From [Scytonema hofmanni] UTEX 2349 (GTDB lineage: Bacteria; Cyanobacteriota; Cyanobacteriia; Cyanobacteriales; Nostocaceae): a stretch of DNA of 48,294 nt. The stretch spans positions 1-48,294 of the forward strand of contig NZ_ALWD01000003.1 in the NCBI RefSeq assembly GCF_000582685.1. The letters run 5' to 3'. The notes beneath the pieces were generated by a model that did not search any database, was not told the origin of the DNA, and saw nothing but the letters and a program-made list of their open reading frames with translations. Shown here in pieces: positions 41,192-48,294 of this stretch. Each line of letters starts with the position of its first letter. The stretch's first letter is position 1. The position numbers and the translations under genes are program-made.

Positions 41192-44100
41192 ATGTCTGAG
41201 TTTTCTAGAAATCTGGCATTTATCATTGGCATTAATAATTACACAAACGGTATTTCTCCTCTACAGAATGCTGGCAATGATGCCAAAAAGCTAGTTGAAA
41301 TACTGCGAGAAAAGCATGAATATCAAGTATGGGTGTGTTTAGACGAAGTAGCGACACTCAATAACTTAAATAAACTTTTAGAAAAAATACTACCAGAACA
41401 AGTAAGTGAAAATGACCGCTTGCTGTTTTACTTTGCTGGTCATGGGGTAGCCCTGAATGGCGATGATGGTCCGGCAGGTTATTTAATTCCCCAAGATGCG
41501 AAATTGAATGCCACTGAAACCTACCTACCAATGGCTAAGTTGCAAAAATCCTTGGAGAAACTACCCTGTCGTCATTTCTTAGGAATCCTCGATTGCTGCT
41601 TTGCTGGAGCCTTTCGTTGGTCAAGCAACAGGGATTTACTAAATGCCCCAGAGGTCATCCATAAAGAGCGTTATGACCGTTTTATTACTGACCCCGCTTG
41701 GCAGGTAATAACTAGTGCTGCCTCCGATCAAAAAGCCTTAGATGCCTTTGCACTTAACGCAGAACGCCGTCAGAGAGGCAACCATTCCCCTTTTGCTGCG
41801 GCATTAATCGAAGCACTTGCAGGTAAGGCTGATGCCTATCCTCCTTCTACTAATGGTAAACCCTCAGGAGATGGGGTAATTACTGCTACCGAACTCTACT
41901 TGTATCTACGGGATACAGTTGAACCACCCACGGAAGGAAATCGCCAACGGCAAACCCCCGGTATTTGGCCTCTGGAGAAGCATGATAAAGGCGAGTATAT
42001 TTTCCTTGCTCCAGGACATCCACTCAACTTACCACCAGCACCACCATTGGATGCTTCAAAAAATCCCTACCGAGGTTTAGAATCTTATGACAAGGAACAT
42101 AGCGAACTGTTTTTCGGAAGAACTGAACTGGTAGAAAAGTTACATAATTTTGTCAAAACTCATCCTTTAACAGTGGTGTTGGGTGCTTCTGGTTCCGGTA
42201 AATCTAGCTTAGTGAAGGCGGGATTAATTCCCCAACTAGGGAAAGATAAGACCAAGCAATGGTCTATTTTGTCACCTATCCGTCCTGGTGAGACTCCTAT
42301 GCAAGCGTTAAATAATGCTTTGAAAAATGCCCAATTACCAGAGGTAGCAGCCCAAAACCCACAGCAGAACCTGGCAATGAGCATTGATGTTTGGGCGAAA
42401 CGCAACCCCAACTCTAAGTTATTGTTGTTTATTGACCAGAGCGAAGAAGTTATTACACTCTGTCAAAACGAGGATGAGCGTAAAGAGTTTTTCCAACAGA
42501 TACTTAACGCAATTAATGCCCATCGGGATAAATTACGGGTAGTCCTATCCCTACGCTCTGACTTTGAACCCCAAATTAGAGAGGCTGGCTTAAAGTTTGT
42601 CCCCACAAACTATAACGCGGGAAATACTGAGCTTAAAAGTCGTTGGCACAGCGGACGATTTATTGTGCCAGCGATGACGCGAGCCGATTTGCGAGAAGCG
42701 ATTGAGAAACCCGCAGAAGCACGGGTGATGTATTTTCAGCCCCACGAACTTGTAGAACAATTGATTGATGAAGTAGCAGATATGCCGGGAGCGTTACCCC
42801 TGCTTTCTTTTGCCTTGAGCGAACTTTACCTCAAGTATTTAAAGCGACAACGGGATGCAGAAAATAGAGGTATAACAATTGACCGGGCGCTGACTCAAGC
42901 AGATTATCAAGATTTGGGAGGAGTCATCCAATCGCTGACTCAAAGGGCTGATGAGGAATATGAGGCATTAGTTAAAGAGAATCCGGCTTATGTCCAGATT
43001 ATTCGTCATGTAATGCTACGAATGGTGGCGATTGGTGGAGGTGAATTGGCACGCAGACGAGTATCGCTATCGGAATTAGAATATCCAGCAGAGAAAAATA
43101 ATTTAGTTAAGAAAGTAATTGAGCGTTTTACGAATGCACGGTTACTGGTTATAGGAGAAGATGCGGATAGTAATACCTATGTAGAACCTGCCCATGATGC
43201 TTTGGTGCGGGGATGGCAAAAGTTGCTGGGGTGGAAGCAAGAGGAAGAAGAAAATTTACTTTTGCAACGGCGATTGACTCCGGCAGCTCAGGAGTGGAAA
43301 AATCTAAAAAATAAGAGCAAAGAAAAGCCAAAAGAGATTTTAGATCAGACTGGTTCTGTTTTAGATTGGTTAGATCGACGACTTTGGTTCCCAGCCGAAA
43401 ACTTAGTCAATAAAATTCCTTCTCAGTTGGCTCGACTGTTACCATACCCTCAGAACCAGCAAGGGCGTTTGAGAGAGAAATCTGTACAGTTTTTATGGAA
43501 TGCGAATCCTTATCTCAATGTATTGAATAAAGAACTCAATTCCGATGACAACTGGTTAAACCAAGTTGAAGTTGAGTTTGTGCAGCAAAGCGTATTACAA
43601 AAACGCCGGAATATTAGTTTGCAGTGGTGTATTACGATTACAGTCATACTGGGGCTAGGTACAGGTTTAATATTTTCTTTGATTGGACAGAGAAATGCAC
43701 AACTAGGTCAAATCAATACTTCTAGACAAGCAGCAGAAGCAAAATTGATCTCTAACCAAACCCAAGAATTTGATGCTTTGATTGATAGTTTACGCACAGT
43801 AAAGCTTCTTAATCATCCACTTTTGCAATTATTTCCACCAACAGATGTCTTACGAAAACAAGTGCAACTAACCTTAAGTAAAGCGGTTTATGAAGTAAAA
43901 GAATACAATCGTTTGAAAGATGATGAAGGCAGCATCTGGAGTGTGAGTTTTAGCCATGACGGTAAGCTTCTGGCGACTGGTAATAATGATGGCACAGCTC
44001 GTATCTGGAACTTGCAGGGCAAAAAGTTAATGAAAACTCAAAGTGTTCAAAGCAGAATCGCGAGCGTTAGTTTTAGCCATGACGATAAGCTTCTGGCGAC

Positions 44101-45784
44101 TGCTGGTGATGATGGCATAGCTCGTATCTGGAACTTGGATAAAAAAAAGGAAACAGGAATAAAGGAGATAATATTGTCAGATGCTCAAACATTACCTAAT
44201 CTACCTAAAGACAAGCTAACAAGCATCAGCTTTAGCCCTGATGGCAAATGGCTAGCTGTTGGTGCAGAAAATGGCAGTATCTCTATGTATTTGCGGGATT
44301 CTTTAGGATTACAAAAGAAAGCGCAATTCTCTTATCGAGAACTATTATTCAGCATAGCTTTCAGTCCCGATGGCAAGTATCTCGCTGCCACTGGACGCGA
44401 AGATAAAGTCCTTGTTTGGAATGTGCAGGATGATGAACCACAAGCTGAACCACAAGCTGAACTTACAGGATGCGGAATAAATAACAACAGTATAAGTTTT
44501 AGTCCTTCTAATGGAGGTAAGTATTTAGCGATCGCCTCAGATTCGGGTATCGCCTCAGATTCGGGTATCGCCTCAGATTCGGGTATAGGATGTGTGTGGG
44601 ATTGGAATAACCAGAAACAACCAATCAAAAAACTGATCGGGCATACATTTGTTGTCAGGAGCATCAGTTTTAGTCCTGATGGCAAATGGCTGGCTACCGG
44701 TGGAGGAGATAACACCGCACGCTTGTGGAAGTGGGATATTTCCTTATCTAATAATGAGATTGAGATAAAGGATAATTTGTTGTTAAAACATCAAGGCTAC
44801 GTCACGAGCGTTAATTTTAGCCCCAACGGCAATTATTTAGCTACTGCTGGTGTAGAGGGTATCACTCATTTGTGGAAGTTCAAGAATGAACTGGAGAATA
44901 AGAGACTTCCTATATATCAAGAGTTCAATTTTGATAGTTTTAACTATGGTGCGGACGATTTTATTCTCCGTAATAGCGGTTCTGGTTTTTCTTATAAGGA
45001 GATTTTTTCTAACTTTTTTACAGACAAAATTTTCAATAAGACCAAGACAGACGATAAAGCCTATCAAAGCTTTAGCTTTAGCCCCGATGTCAAACAATTG
45101 GCTACCTCTTCAGATAACGAAGTCAAGGTTATAGACTTACAGGGCAATGATAGTGAAAAAATAAAAAAATGCCCAAGCAATGAAGAGCAGATAGACTCTT
45201 TAAGCCTCAAATTCAGTTCGTCCCTTAGCAAGCGCAAACTTCTAGCTATGGGTACAAATTTTGGCATTGTATGTGTATGGGATCTGGAAAATGATAAATT
45301 TTGGGAGATTCCAACAGATAACTCTTCACAACGAATTCATAGTGTTAGTTTTAGCAACGACGGTAAGCTATTAGCTACTGGTGGAGAAGATTTAATTCTC
45401 CGTGTGTGGAACTGGGAGGAAAAAAAGATACTTAAAAAATTATATGGAAATCAAGATGTAATTTATAGCATCAGCTTCAGTGATGACGATAAACTATTAG
45501 CTACTGCTGGAAAAGATAAAATTGCTCGTGTATGGGAATTAAAAAGCGAAGAACAGTTAGCAGAATTCAAAGAGCATGAGGGTAAGATTTCACATGTAAA
45601 GTTTGGAGCTAATGACACGGAACTGGTTACTGGGGGAGAGAATGGCACAAAATCAAGGAAACTTGAATCGTTTAACGAGTTCATAGTGAGGGGTTGCAAT
45701 TGGGTACGGGACTATTTGCAGAATAACCCTAATGTTAGTGAGAGCGATCGCCACCTATGCGACAATGTGCCAAAACAAAAGTAG
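41192..45784 (+). CDS. Caspase-nSTAND-WD40 protein
   Basis: The protein has 1530 residues. Residues 1-~280 form a caspase domain with His84 in FYFAGHGVA and Cys146 in LDCCFAGAF. NPYRGLESYDKEHSELFFGR opens an nSTAND1-type NTPase with P-loop GASGSGKS (331-338). A single membrane helix lies at about 810-831 (CITITVILGLGTGLIFSLIG). The C-terminal ~580 residues (from 910) hold about 12 degenerate WD40 repeats (SISFSPDGKWLATGG...ARLW type). Such chains sense a signal through WD40/STAND and release caspase activity, a design shared with inflammasome-like defence and programmed cell death. The membrane helix between the NTPase and the sensor is notable. AAAGGA lies upstream of the ATG. Confidence 0.92.
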   Translation: MSEFSRNLAFIIGINNYTNGISPLQNAGNDAKKLVEILREKHEYQVWVCLDEVATLNNLNKLLEKILPEQVSENDRLLFYFAGHGVALNGDDGPAGYLIPQDAKLNATETYLPMAKLQKSLEKLPCRHFLGILDCCFAGAFRWSSNRDLLNAPEVIHKERYDRFITDPAWQVITSAASDQKALDAFALNAERRQRGNHSPFAAALIEALAGKADAYPPSTNGKPSGDGVITATELYLYLRDTVEPPTEGNRQRQTPGIWPLEKHDKGEYIFLAPGHPLNLPPAPPLDASKNPYRGLESYDKEHSELFFGRTELVEKLHNFVKTHPLTVVLGASGSGKSSLVKAGLIPQLGKDKTKQWSILSPIRPGETPMQALNNALKNAQLPEVAAQNPQQNLAMSIDVWAKRNPNSKLLLFIDQSEEVITLCQNEDERKEFFQQILNAINAHRDKLRVVLSLRSDFEPQIREAGLKFVPTNYNAGNTELKSRWHSGRFIVPAMTRADLREAIEKPAEARVMYFQPHELVEQLIDEVADMPGALPLLSFALSELYLKYLKRQRDAENRGITIDRALTQADYQDLGGVIQSLTQRADEEYEALVKENPAYVQIIRHVMLRMVAIGGGELARRRVSLSELEYPAEKNNLVKKVIERFTNARLLVIGEDADSNTYVEPAHDALVRGWQKLLGWKQEEEENLLLQRRLTPAAQEWKNLKNKSKEKPKEILDQTGSVLDWLDRRLWFPAENLVNKIPSQLARLLPYPQNQQGRLREKSVQFLWNANPYLNVLNKELNSDDNWLNQVEVEFVQQSVLQKRRNISLQWCITITVILGLGTGLIFSLIGQRNAQLGQINTSRQAAEAKLISNQTQEFDALIDSLRTVKLLNHPLLQLFPPTDVLRKQVQLTLSKAVYEVKEYNRLKDDEGSIWSVSFSHDGKLLATGNNDGTARIWNLQGKKLMKTQSVQSRIASVSFSHDDKLLATAGDDGIARIWNLDKKKETGIKEIILSDAQTLPNLPKDKLTSISFSPDGKWLAVGAENGSISMYLRDSLGLQKKAQFSYRELLFSIAFSPDGKYLAATGREDKVLVWNVQDDEPQAEPQAELTGCGINNNSISFSPSNGGKYLAIASDSGIASDSGIASDSGIGCVWDWNNQKQPIKKLIGHTFVVRSISFSPDGKWLATGGGDNTARLWKWDISLSNNEIEIKDNLLLKHQGYVTSVNFSPNGNYLATAGVEGITHLWKFKNELENKRLPIYQEFNFDSFNYGADDFILRNSGSGFSYKEIFSNFFTDKIFNKTKTDDKAYQSFSFSPDVKQLATSSDNEVKVIDLQGNDSEKIKKCPSNEEQIDSLSLKFSSSLSKRKLLAMGTNFGIVCVWDLENDKFWEIPTDNSSQRIHSVSFSNDGKLLATGGEDLILRVWNWEEKKILKKLYGNQDVIYSISFSDDDKLLATAGKDKIARVWELKSEEQLAEFKEHEGKISHVKFGANDTELVTGGENGTKSRKLESFNEFIVRGCNWVRDYLQNNPNVSESDRHLCDNVPKQK
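44531..44584 (+). repeat. 18-bp tandem repeat, three copies, in a WD40 repeat
   Basis: ATCGCCTCAGATTCGGGT is repeated three times exactly and encodes IASDSG three times within WD40 blade 5 of the caspase-nSTAND protein. An 18-base in-frame expansion lengthens a loop without a shift. It looks recent because the copies are identical. Confidence 0.85.
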
Positions 45785-45883
45785 TTGCAAAAGATAAAAG
45801 TTTTTAACCCCGTAGCAGCTATTCGTCAAATATAGATAGTGCGATCGCCCTTCAAAAATTCTTGGTACAAAAGTGCGATCGCT

Positions 45884-46105
45884 CTATACGTCTCTATCTG
45901 TTCCTGGAGAGCGATCGGATTCTACTTTTATTTCCGGAGCTTTTTTAGGTTCTTGATTTTTTACTTTGACATTTTGATGACTTGATGCATCAGATTTGAT
46001 GTCAGGGTCTCTATCTGTTCCTGGAGAGCGATCGGATTCTACTGTTATTTCCGGAGCTTTTTTAGGTTCTTGATTTTCCATAGAGTTTTTTTGCACCCAA
46101 TCCAA
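45884..46105 (-). CDS. Short repetitive charged protein (uncertain)
   Basis: This 73-residue frame consists of two near-identical units: NQEPKKAPEITVESDRSPGTDRD and, after a 16-residue linker, NQEPKKAPEIKVESDRSPGTDRD. The DNA repeat behind it covers about 45889-45961 and 46009-46079. It follows the WD40 gene stop by 40 bases on the same strand. No ribosome-binding site is clear. It may be a real disordered protein or repeated non-coding DNA that is open by chance. Confidence 0.35.
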   Translation of the reverse strand: MDWVQKNSMENQEPKKAPEITVESDRSPGTDRDPDIKSDASSHQNVKVKNQEPKKAPEIKVESDRSPGTDRDV

Positions 46106-46145
46106 ATTGTATAATAATTAACCATTACATGGGCATAATAGCATC

Positions 46146-48294
46146 TTATTCTCTCTCTACTGCACCAAGAGCTTTTAATGTGTTCTTCTGAGGTGTTGTT
46201 AAACCGATTGCGTTTTTAATATTCATACCTTCATAGGGTCTATAAATTCTGATTGTTTTTACACATTCACCTGTTTCAACATCCCAAAGCTTCATGGTTT
46301 CGTCTTCGCTGCTACTAACTAACACAGTGCTATTAGGACTAAAGGCAATTGACCGTACTGCTTTGTGATGTCCCTGAAATGTTTTAAGAACAACACCTGT
46401 ACTAATATCCCACAGTTTTACTGTCTGGTCGTCACTGCCACTAGCTAAAATTTTGCCATCCTGGCTCAAAGCAATTGTTCTAACTCGGTATGTATGACCT
46501 TTTAATGTTTGTAGACATTGCCCCGTATTAACGTCCCACAGTTTAATAGTTTGGTCTCCACTGGCACTAGCAAGGATATCTGCACCCTGAGTGAAGATAA
46601 CAGAGAAAACCCAATCATGGTGTCCTGACAATGTTTGTAAACAAATTCCCGTACTTATGTCCCAAACTTTGACAGTGTTGTCACTGCTACCACTTGCTAC
46701 AAATCTACCGCAGGGGCTAAAAATAATTGTTTTGACTTCACCAACATGTCCTAGCAATGTATGCAGACATTCTCCTGTATGCCAATCCCAAAGCTTTATC
46801 GTTTGGTCACGACTACCACTTGCTAAAATTCGTGCATCTGGACTGAAGCTAATACAATGTACCCAACTATCGTGTCCCCAAAGAGTTTTAAAACACTCTC
46901 CTGTGTTTGCATCCCAGAGTTTGATGGTTGTGTCATCGCTGCTAGTTGCCAGAATAGGAGTTTTTAGCTGTTTCCCAATATCTTCAGATGAGGTGATATT
47001 TCTGGTATCTGTGTAAGTACCTAAGTATTTGGAAGCAAAGGTCACTGAAGATACCAAATTATTATGCCCTTGTAACGTTCGCAGGTATTGTCCTGTCTCA
47101 ACGTTCCACAATCTTACCCGTTGGTCTTGGCTGCTACAGACTAGCATTTGACCATCTGGACTAAAGGCAACAGATAATATCCAATTAATATAGCCATCCA
47201 CTGTTCTCAAACATTGTCCCGTGCGGATATCCCATAACTTCATCGTTTGGTTTTCACTAACACTCAGCAAGGTTTGACCATCTGGATTAACAGTAACTAA
47301 CCAAATGCGTGAAGCATCGCTATCGCCTAAAAGTGAATTGCTATGCTCATGCAAAGTTTGCAGACATTTCCCTGTTATAACATCCCATATTTTAACAGTT
47401 TTATCCTCGCTCCCCGTCACCAGTGTTTTACCATCTGGGCTGAAAGCAACTGCCCACACATGACTGTTGTAGTCTGGCAATGTTTTTATACACTCACCAC
47501 TAGCTAAATCCCAAAATTTTACCGTTGTGCGATCGCTTCCCGTCACCAATGTTTGTCCGTCTGGGCTTATAGCAATAGATAACAGCCAATTGATGGGGAT
47601 TTCTAGGACTCGCAGGCAAGAAGCAGTATTTACATTCCACACTCTCACAGTTTGGTCTTCACCCCCTGTTACCAAGGTTTCTCCATTGGGAGTAAAGGTA
47701 GTAAAAAATACTCGATTCCTATGCCCTGACAAAGTTTGCAGACATTGCCCAGTGTGAATATTCCACAATTTTACCGTTTGGTCGTTGCTACCACTGGCTA
47801 AAATTTCTCCGTCTGGACTAAAAGCCAGCGATTGCACCCAACTTGTATGACCTCGCAGTGTTTTCAAACATTGCCCAGTGTGGACATTCCACAACCTTAC
47901 TGTTTGGTCGTTGCTACCACTAGCTAAAATTTGCCCGTCTGGACTAAAAGCCAGCGATTGTACCCAAGCAGTATGACCATTGTAGGTAATAATTTGTGTG
48001 ATGTTTGCAACTGACCACAACCAAATCTCATTGTCAGTACTTGTTGCCAGTAGTTTCCCATCTGGGCTGAAAGTTGCTGATAAAACACCCCCTAATGTTC
48101 GAGTCAAAGCAGACTTACTTAAATCTGCATTAGCGAAGTTGACTCGATGCAAATTCATCCCCTGTATGTAAGCTTGCCAAACCGTTAAGTTAGAAAAATC
48201 ATAGCCACTCAGGTCAACATCAAGCTGCCAGAGTAAATTGAGAATATTACCACCTGCATATCCTGGTTTTCTAGGAGCAACCGACTTCAGCTTT
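46146..48294 (-). CDS. HTH-NB-ARC-WD40 STAND protein, C-terminal part (runs off the right edge)
   Basis: The frame is open from the right edge down to the stop at 46148-46146. It starts with the overlap sequence SVAPRKPGYAGGNILNLLWQ, a pentapeptide-like stretch (VDLSGYDFSNLTVWQAYIQG, FANADLSKSAL) and then 14 WD40 repeats, each ending in the [IV]-[KR]-[LVIF]-W-[DN] pattern. Fourteen repeats make two seven-bladed propellers, the usual sensor of this class. An internal ATG at 48158 is not the start. The frame and sequence join to the part at 1-1515. A 23-residue insertion (about YLGTYTDTRNITSSEDIGKQ) interrupts repeat 9. Confidence 0.9.
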   Translation of the reverse strand, partial: KLKSVAPRKPGYAGGNILNLLWQLDVDLSGYDFSNLTVWQAYIQGMNLHRVNFANADLSKSALTRTLGGVLSATFSPDGKLLATSTDNEIWLWSVANITQIITYNGHTAWVQSLAFSPDGQILASGSNDQTVRLWNVHTGQCLKTLRGHTSWVQSLAFSPDGEILASGSNDQTVKLWNIHTGQCLQTLSGHRNRVFFTTFTPNGETLVTGGEDQTVRVWNVNTASCLRVLEIPINWLLSIAISPDGQTLVTGSDRTTVKFWDLASGECIKTLPDYNSHVWAVAFSPDGKTLVTGSEDKTVKIWDVITGKCLQTLHEHSNSLLGDSDASRIWLVTVNPDGQTLLSVSENQTMKLWDIRTGQCLRTVDGYINWILSVAFSPDGQMLVCSSQDQRVRLWNVETGQYLRTLQGHNNLVSSVTFASKYLGTYTDTRNITSSEDIGKQLKTPILATSSDDTTIKLWDANTGECFKTLWGHDSWVHCISFSPDARILASGSRDQTIKLWDWHTGECLHTLLGHVGEVKTIIFSPCGRFVASGSSDNTVKVWDISTGICLQTLSGHHDWVFSVIFTQGADILASASGDQTIKLWDVNTGQCLQTLKGHTYRVRTIALSQDGKILASGSDDQTVKLWDISTGVVLKTFQGHHKAVRSIAFSPNSTVLVSSSEDETMKLWDVETGECVKTIRIYRPYEGMNIKNAIGLTTPQKNTLKALGAVERE
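48249..48294. repeat. Right copy of terminal overlap
   Basis: Matches bases 1-46 with two differences (TA versus GC at 48272-48273). See the left copy; together they suggest that the sequence is circular at about 48,248 bp. Confidence 0.75.

Noticed and set aside
44531..44584. Tandem repeat as a CRISPR or operator array
   Set aside because: It is an 18-base in-frame expansion inside a WD40 blade with no spacers.
46591..47757. Plus-strand open frames opposite the WD40 gene
   Set aside because: Mirror frames created by the repeated WD40 coding sequence.
1..48294. tRNA or rRNA genes
   Set aside because: None was recognised on either strand by eye; expected for an accessory plasmid.

Overview
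The window looks like a complete or nearly complete mobilizable plasmid of about 48.25 kb from a filamentous, probably heterocyst-forming, cyanobacterium (Nostocales). Reasons: many HIP1 octamers (GCGATCGC), cyanobacterial gene families (caspase-nSTAND-WD40, HTH-NB-ARC-WD40, Rpn/DUF2887) and a plasmid backbone (ParA/ParB, an actin-like ParM-type protein, MobV relaxase, primase-helicase). The first and last 46 bases match at 44 of 46 positions. The reading frame of one long WD40 gene continues from position 1 into 48248, so I read the molecule as circular. Joined, that gene would encode about 1205 residues.

Layout. 1-1515 (minus, joining 46146-48294): HTH-NB-ARC-WD40 protein. 1775-11895 (plus): an AT-rich biosynthetic cluster that is the most novel part of the window. 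It holds an AraC-type regulator, a 76-residue candidate precursor peptide ending in a Cys-rich tail, and a tight four-gene operon (cystathionine-lyase-like PLP enzyme, cytosolic OppA-like protein, DAP/ornithine-decarboxylase-like PLP enzyme, MccB/ThiF-like adenylating enzyme). These are followed by an AAC(3)-family acetyltransferase, a secreted prolyl-oligopeptidase-type peptidase and a SAM methyltransferase. The combination recalls microcin C pathways but does not match a described one that I know. 12054-13752: debris, with a transposase fragment interrupted by an IS630 copy. 13798-17849: a small conserved protein, an XRE-ImmA/PIN pair, a complete PvuII-type restriction-modification system with controller gene, and an HNH endonuclease remnant. 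17958-20262: tyrosine recombinase and a ribbon-helix-helix gene with a possible programmed -1 frameshift.

20944-26647 (minus): a run of genes from a ParM/ParR-like pair through small proteins to a membrane-linked P-loop ATPase. 26901-31593: RHH regulator and the large primase-helicase, the probable replication protein, whose coding sequence is packed with TGCAACC repeats resembling iterons. 31938-36137: Rpn nuclease, an acidic-tailed protein, a candidate oriT and a relaxase-primase. 36310-38236: parB and parA with three copies of an 18-bp palindrome that I propose as parS, two of them inside parB. 38845-45784: an orthocaspase and a caspase-nSTAND-WD40 protein, which with the NB-ARC-WD40 gene form a cell-death or defence block.

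How it fits together: two partition systems and a primase-helicase would maintain the plasmid, the relaxase and coupling-like ATPase would let it move, and the R-M, PIN/ImmA and STAND/caspase genes would stabilise it or defend the host. The biosynthetic cluster is cargo. A 66-77 bp element is shared by the regions upstream of the araC gene and of the caspase-WD40 gene, suggesting a common regulatory input. Assignments come from reading motifs; no database search was run.
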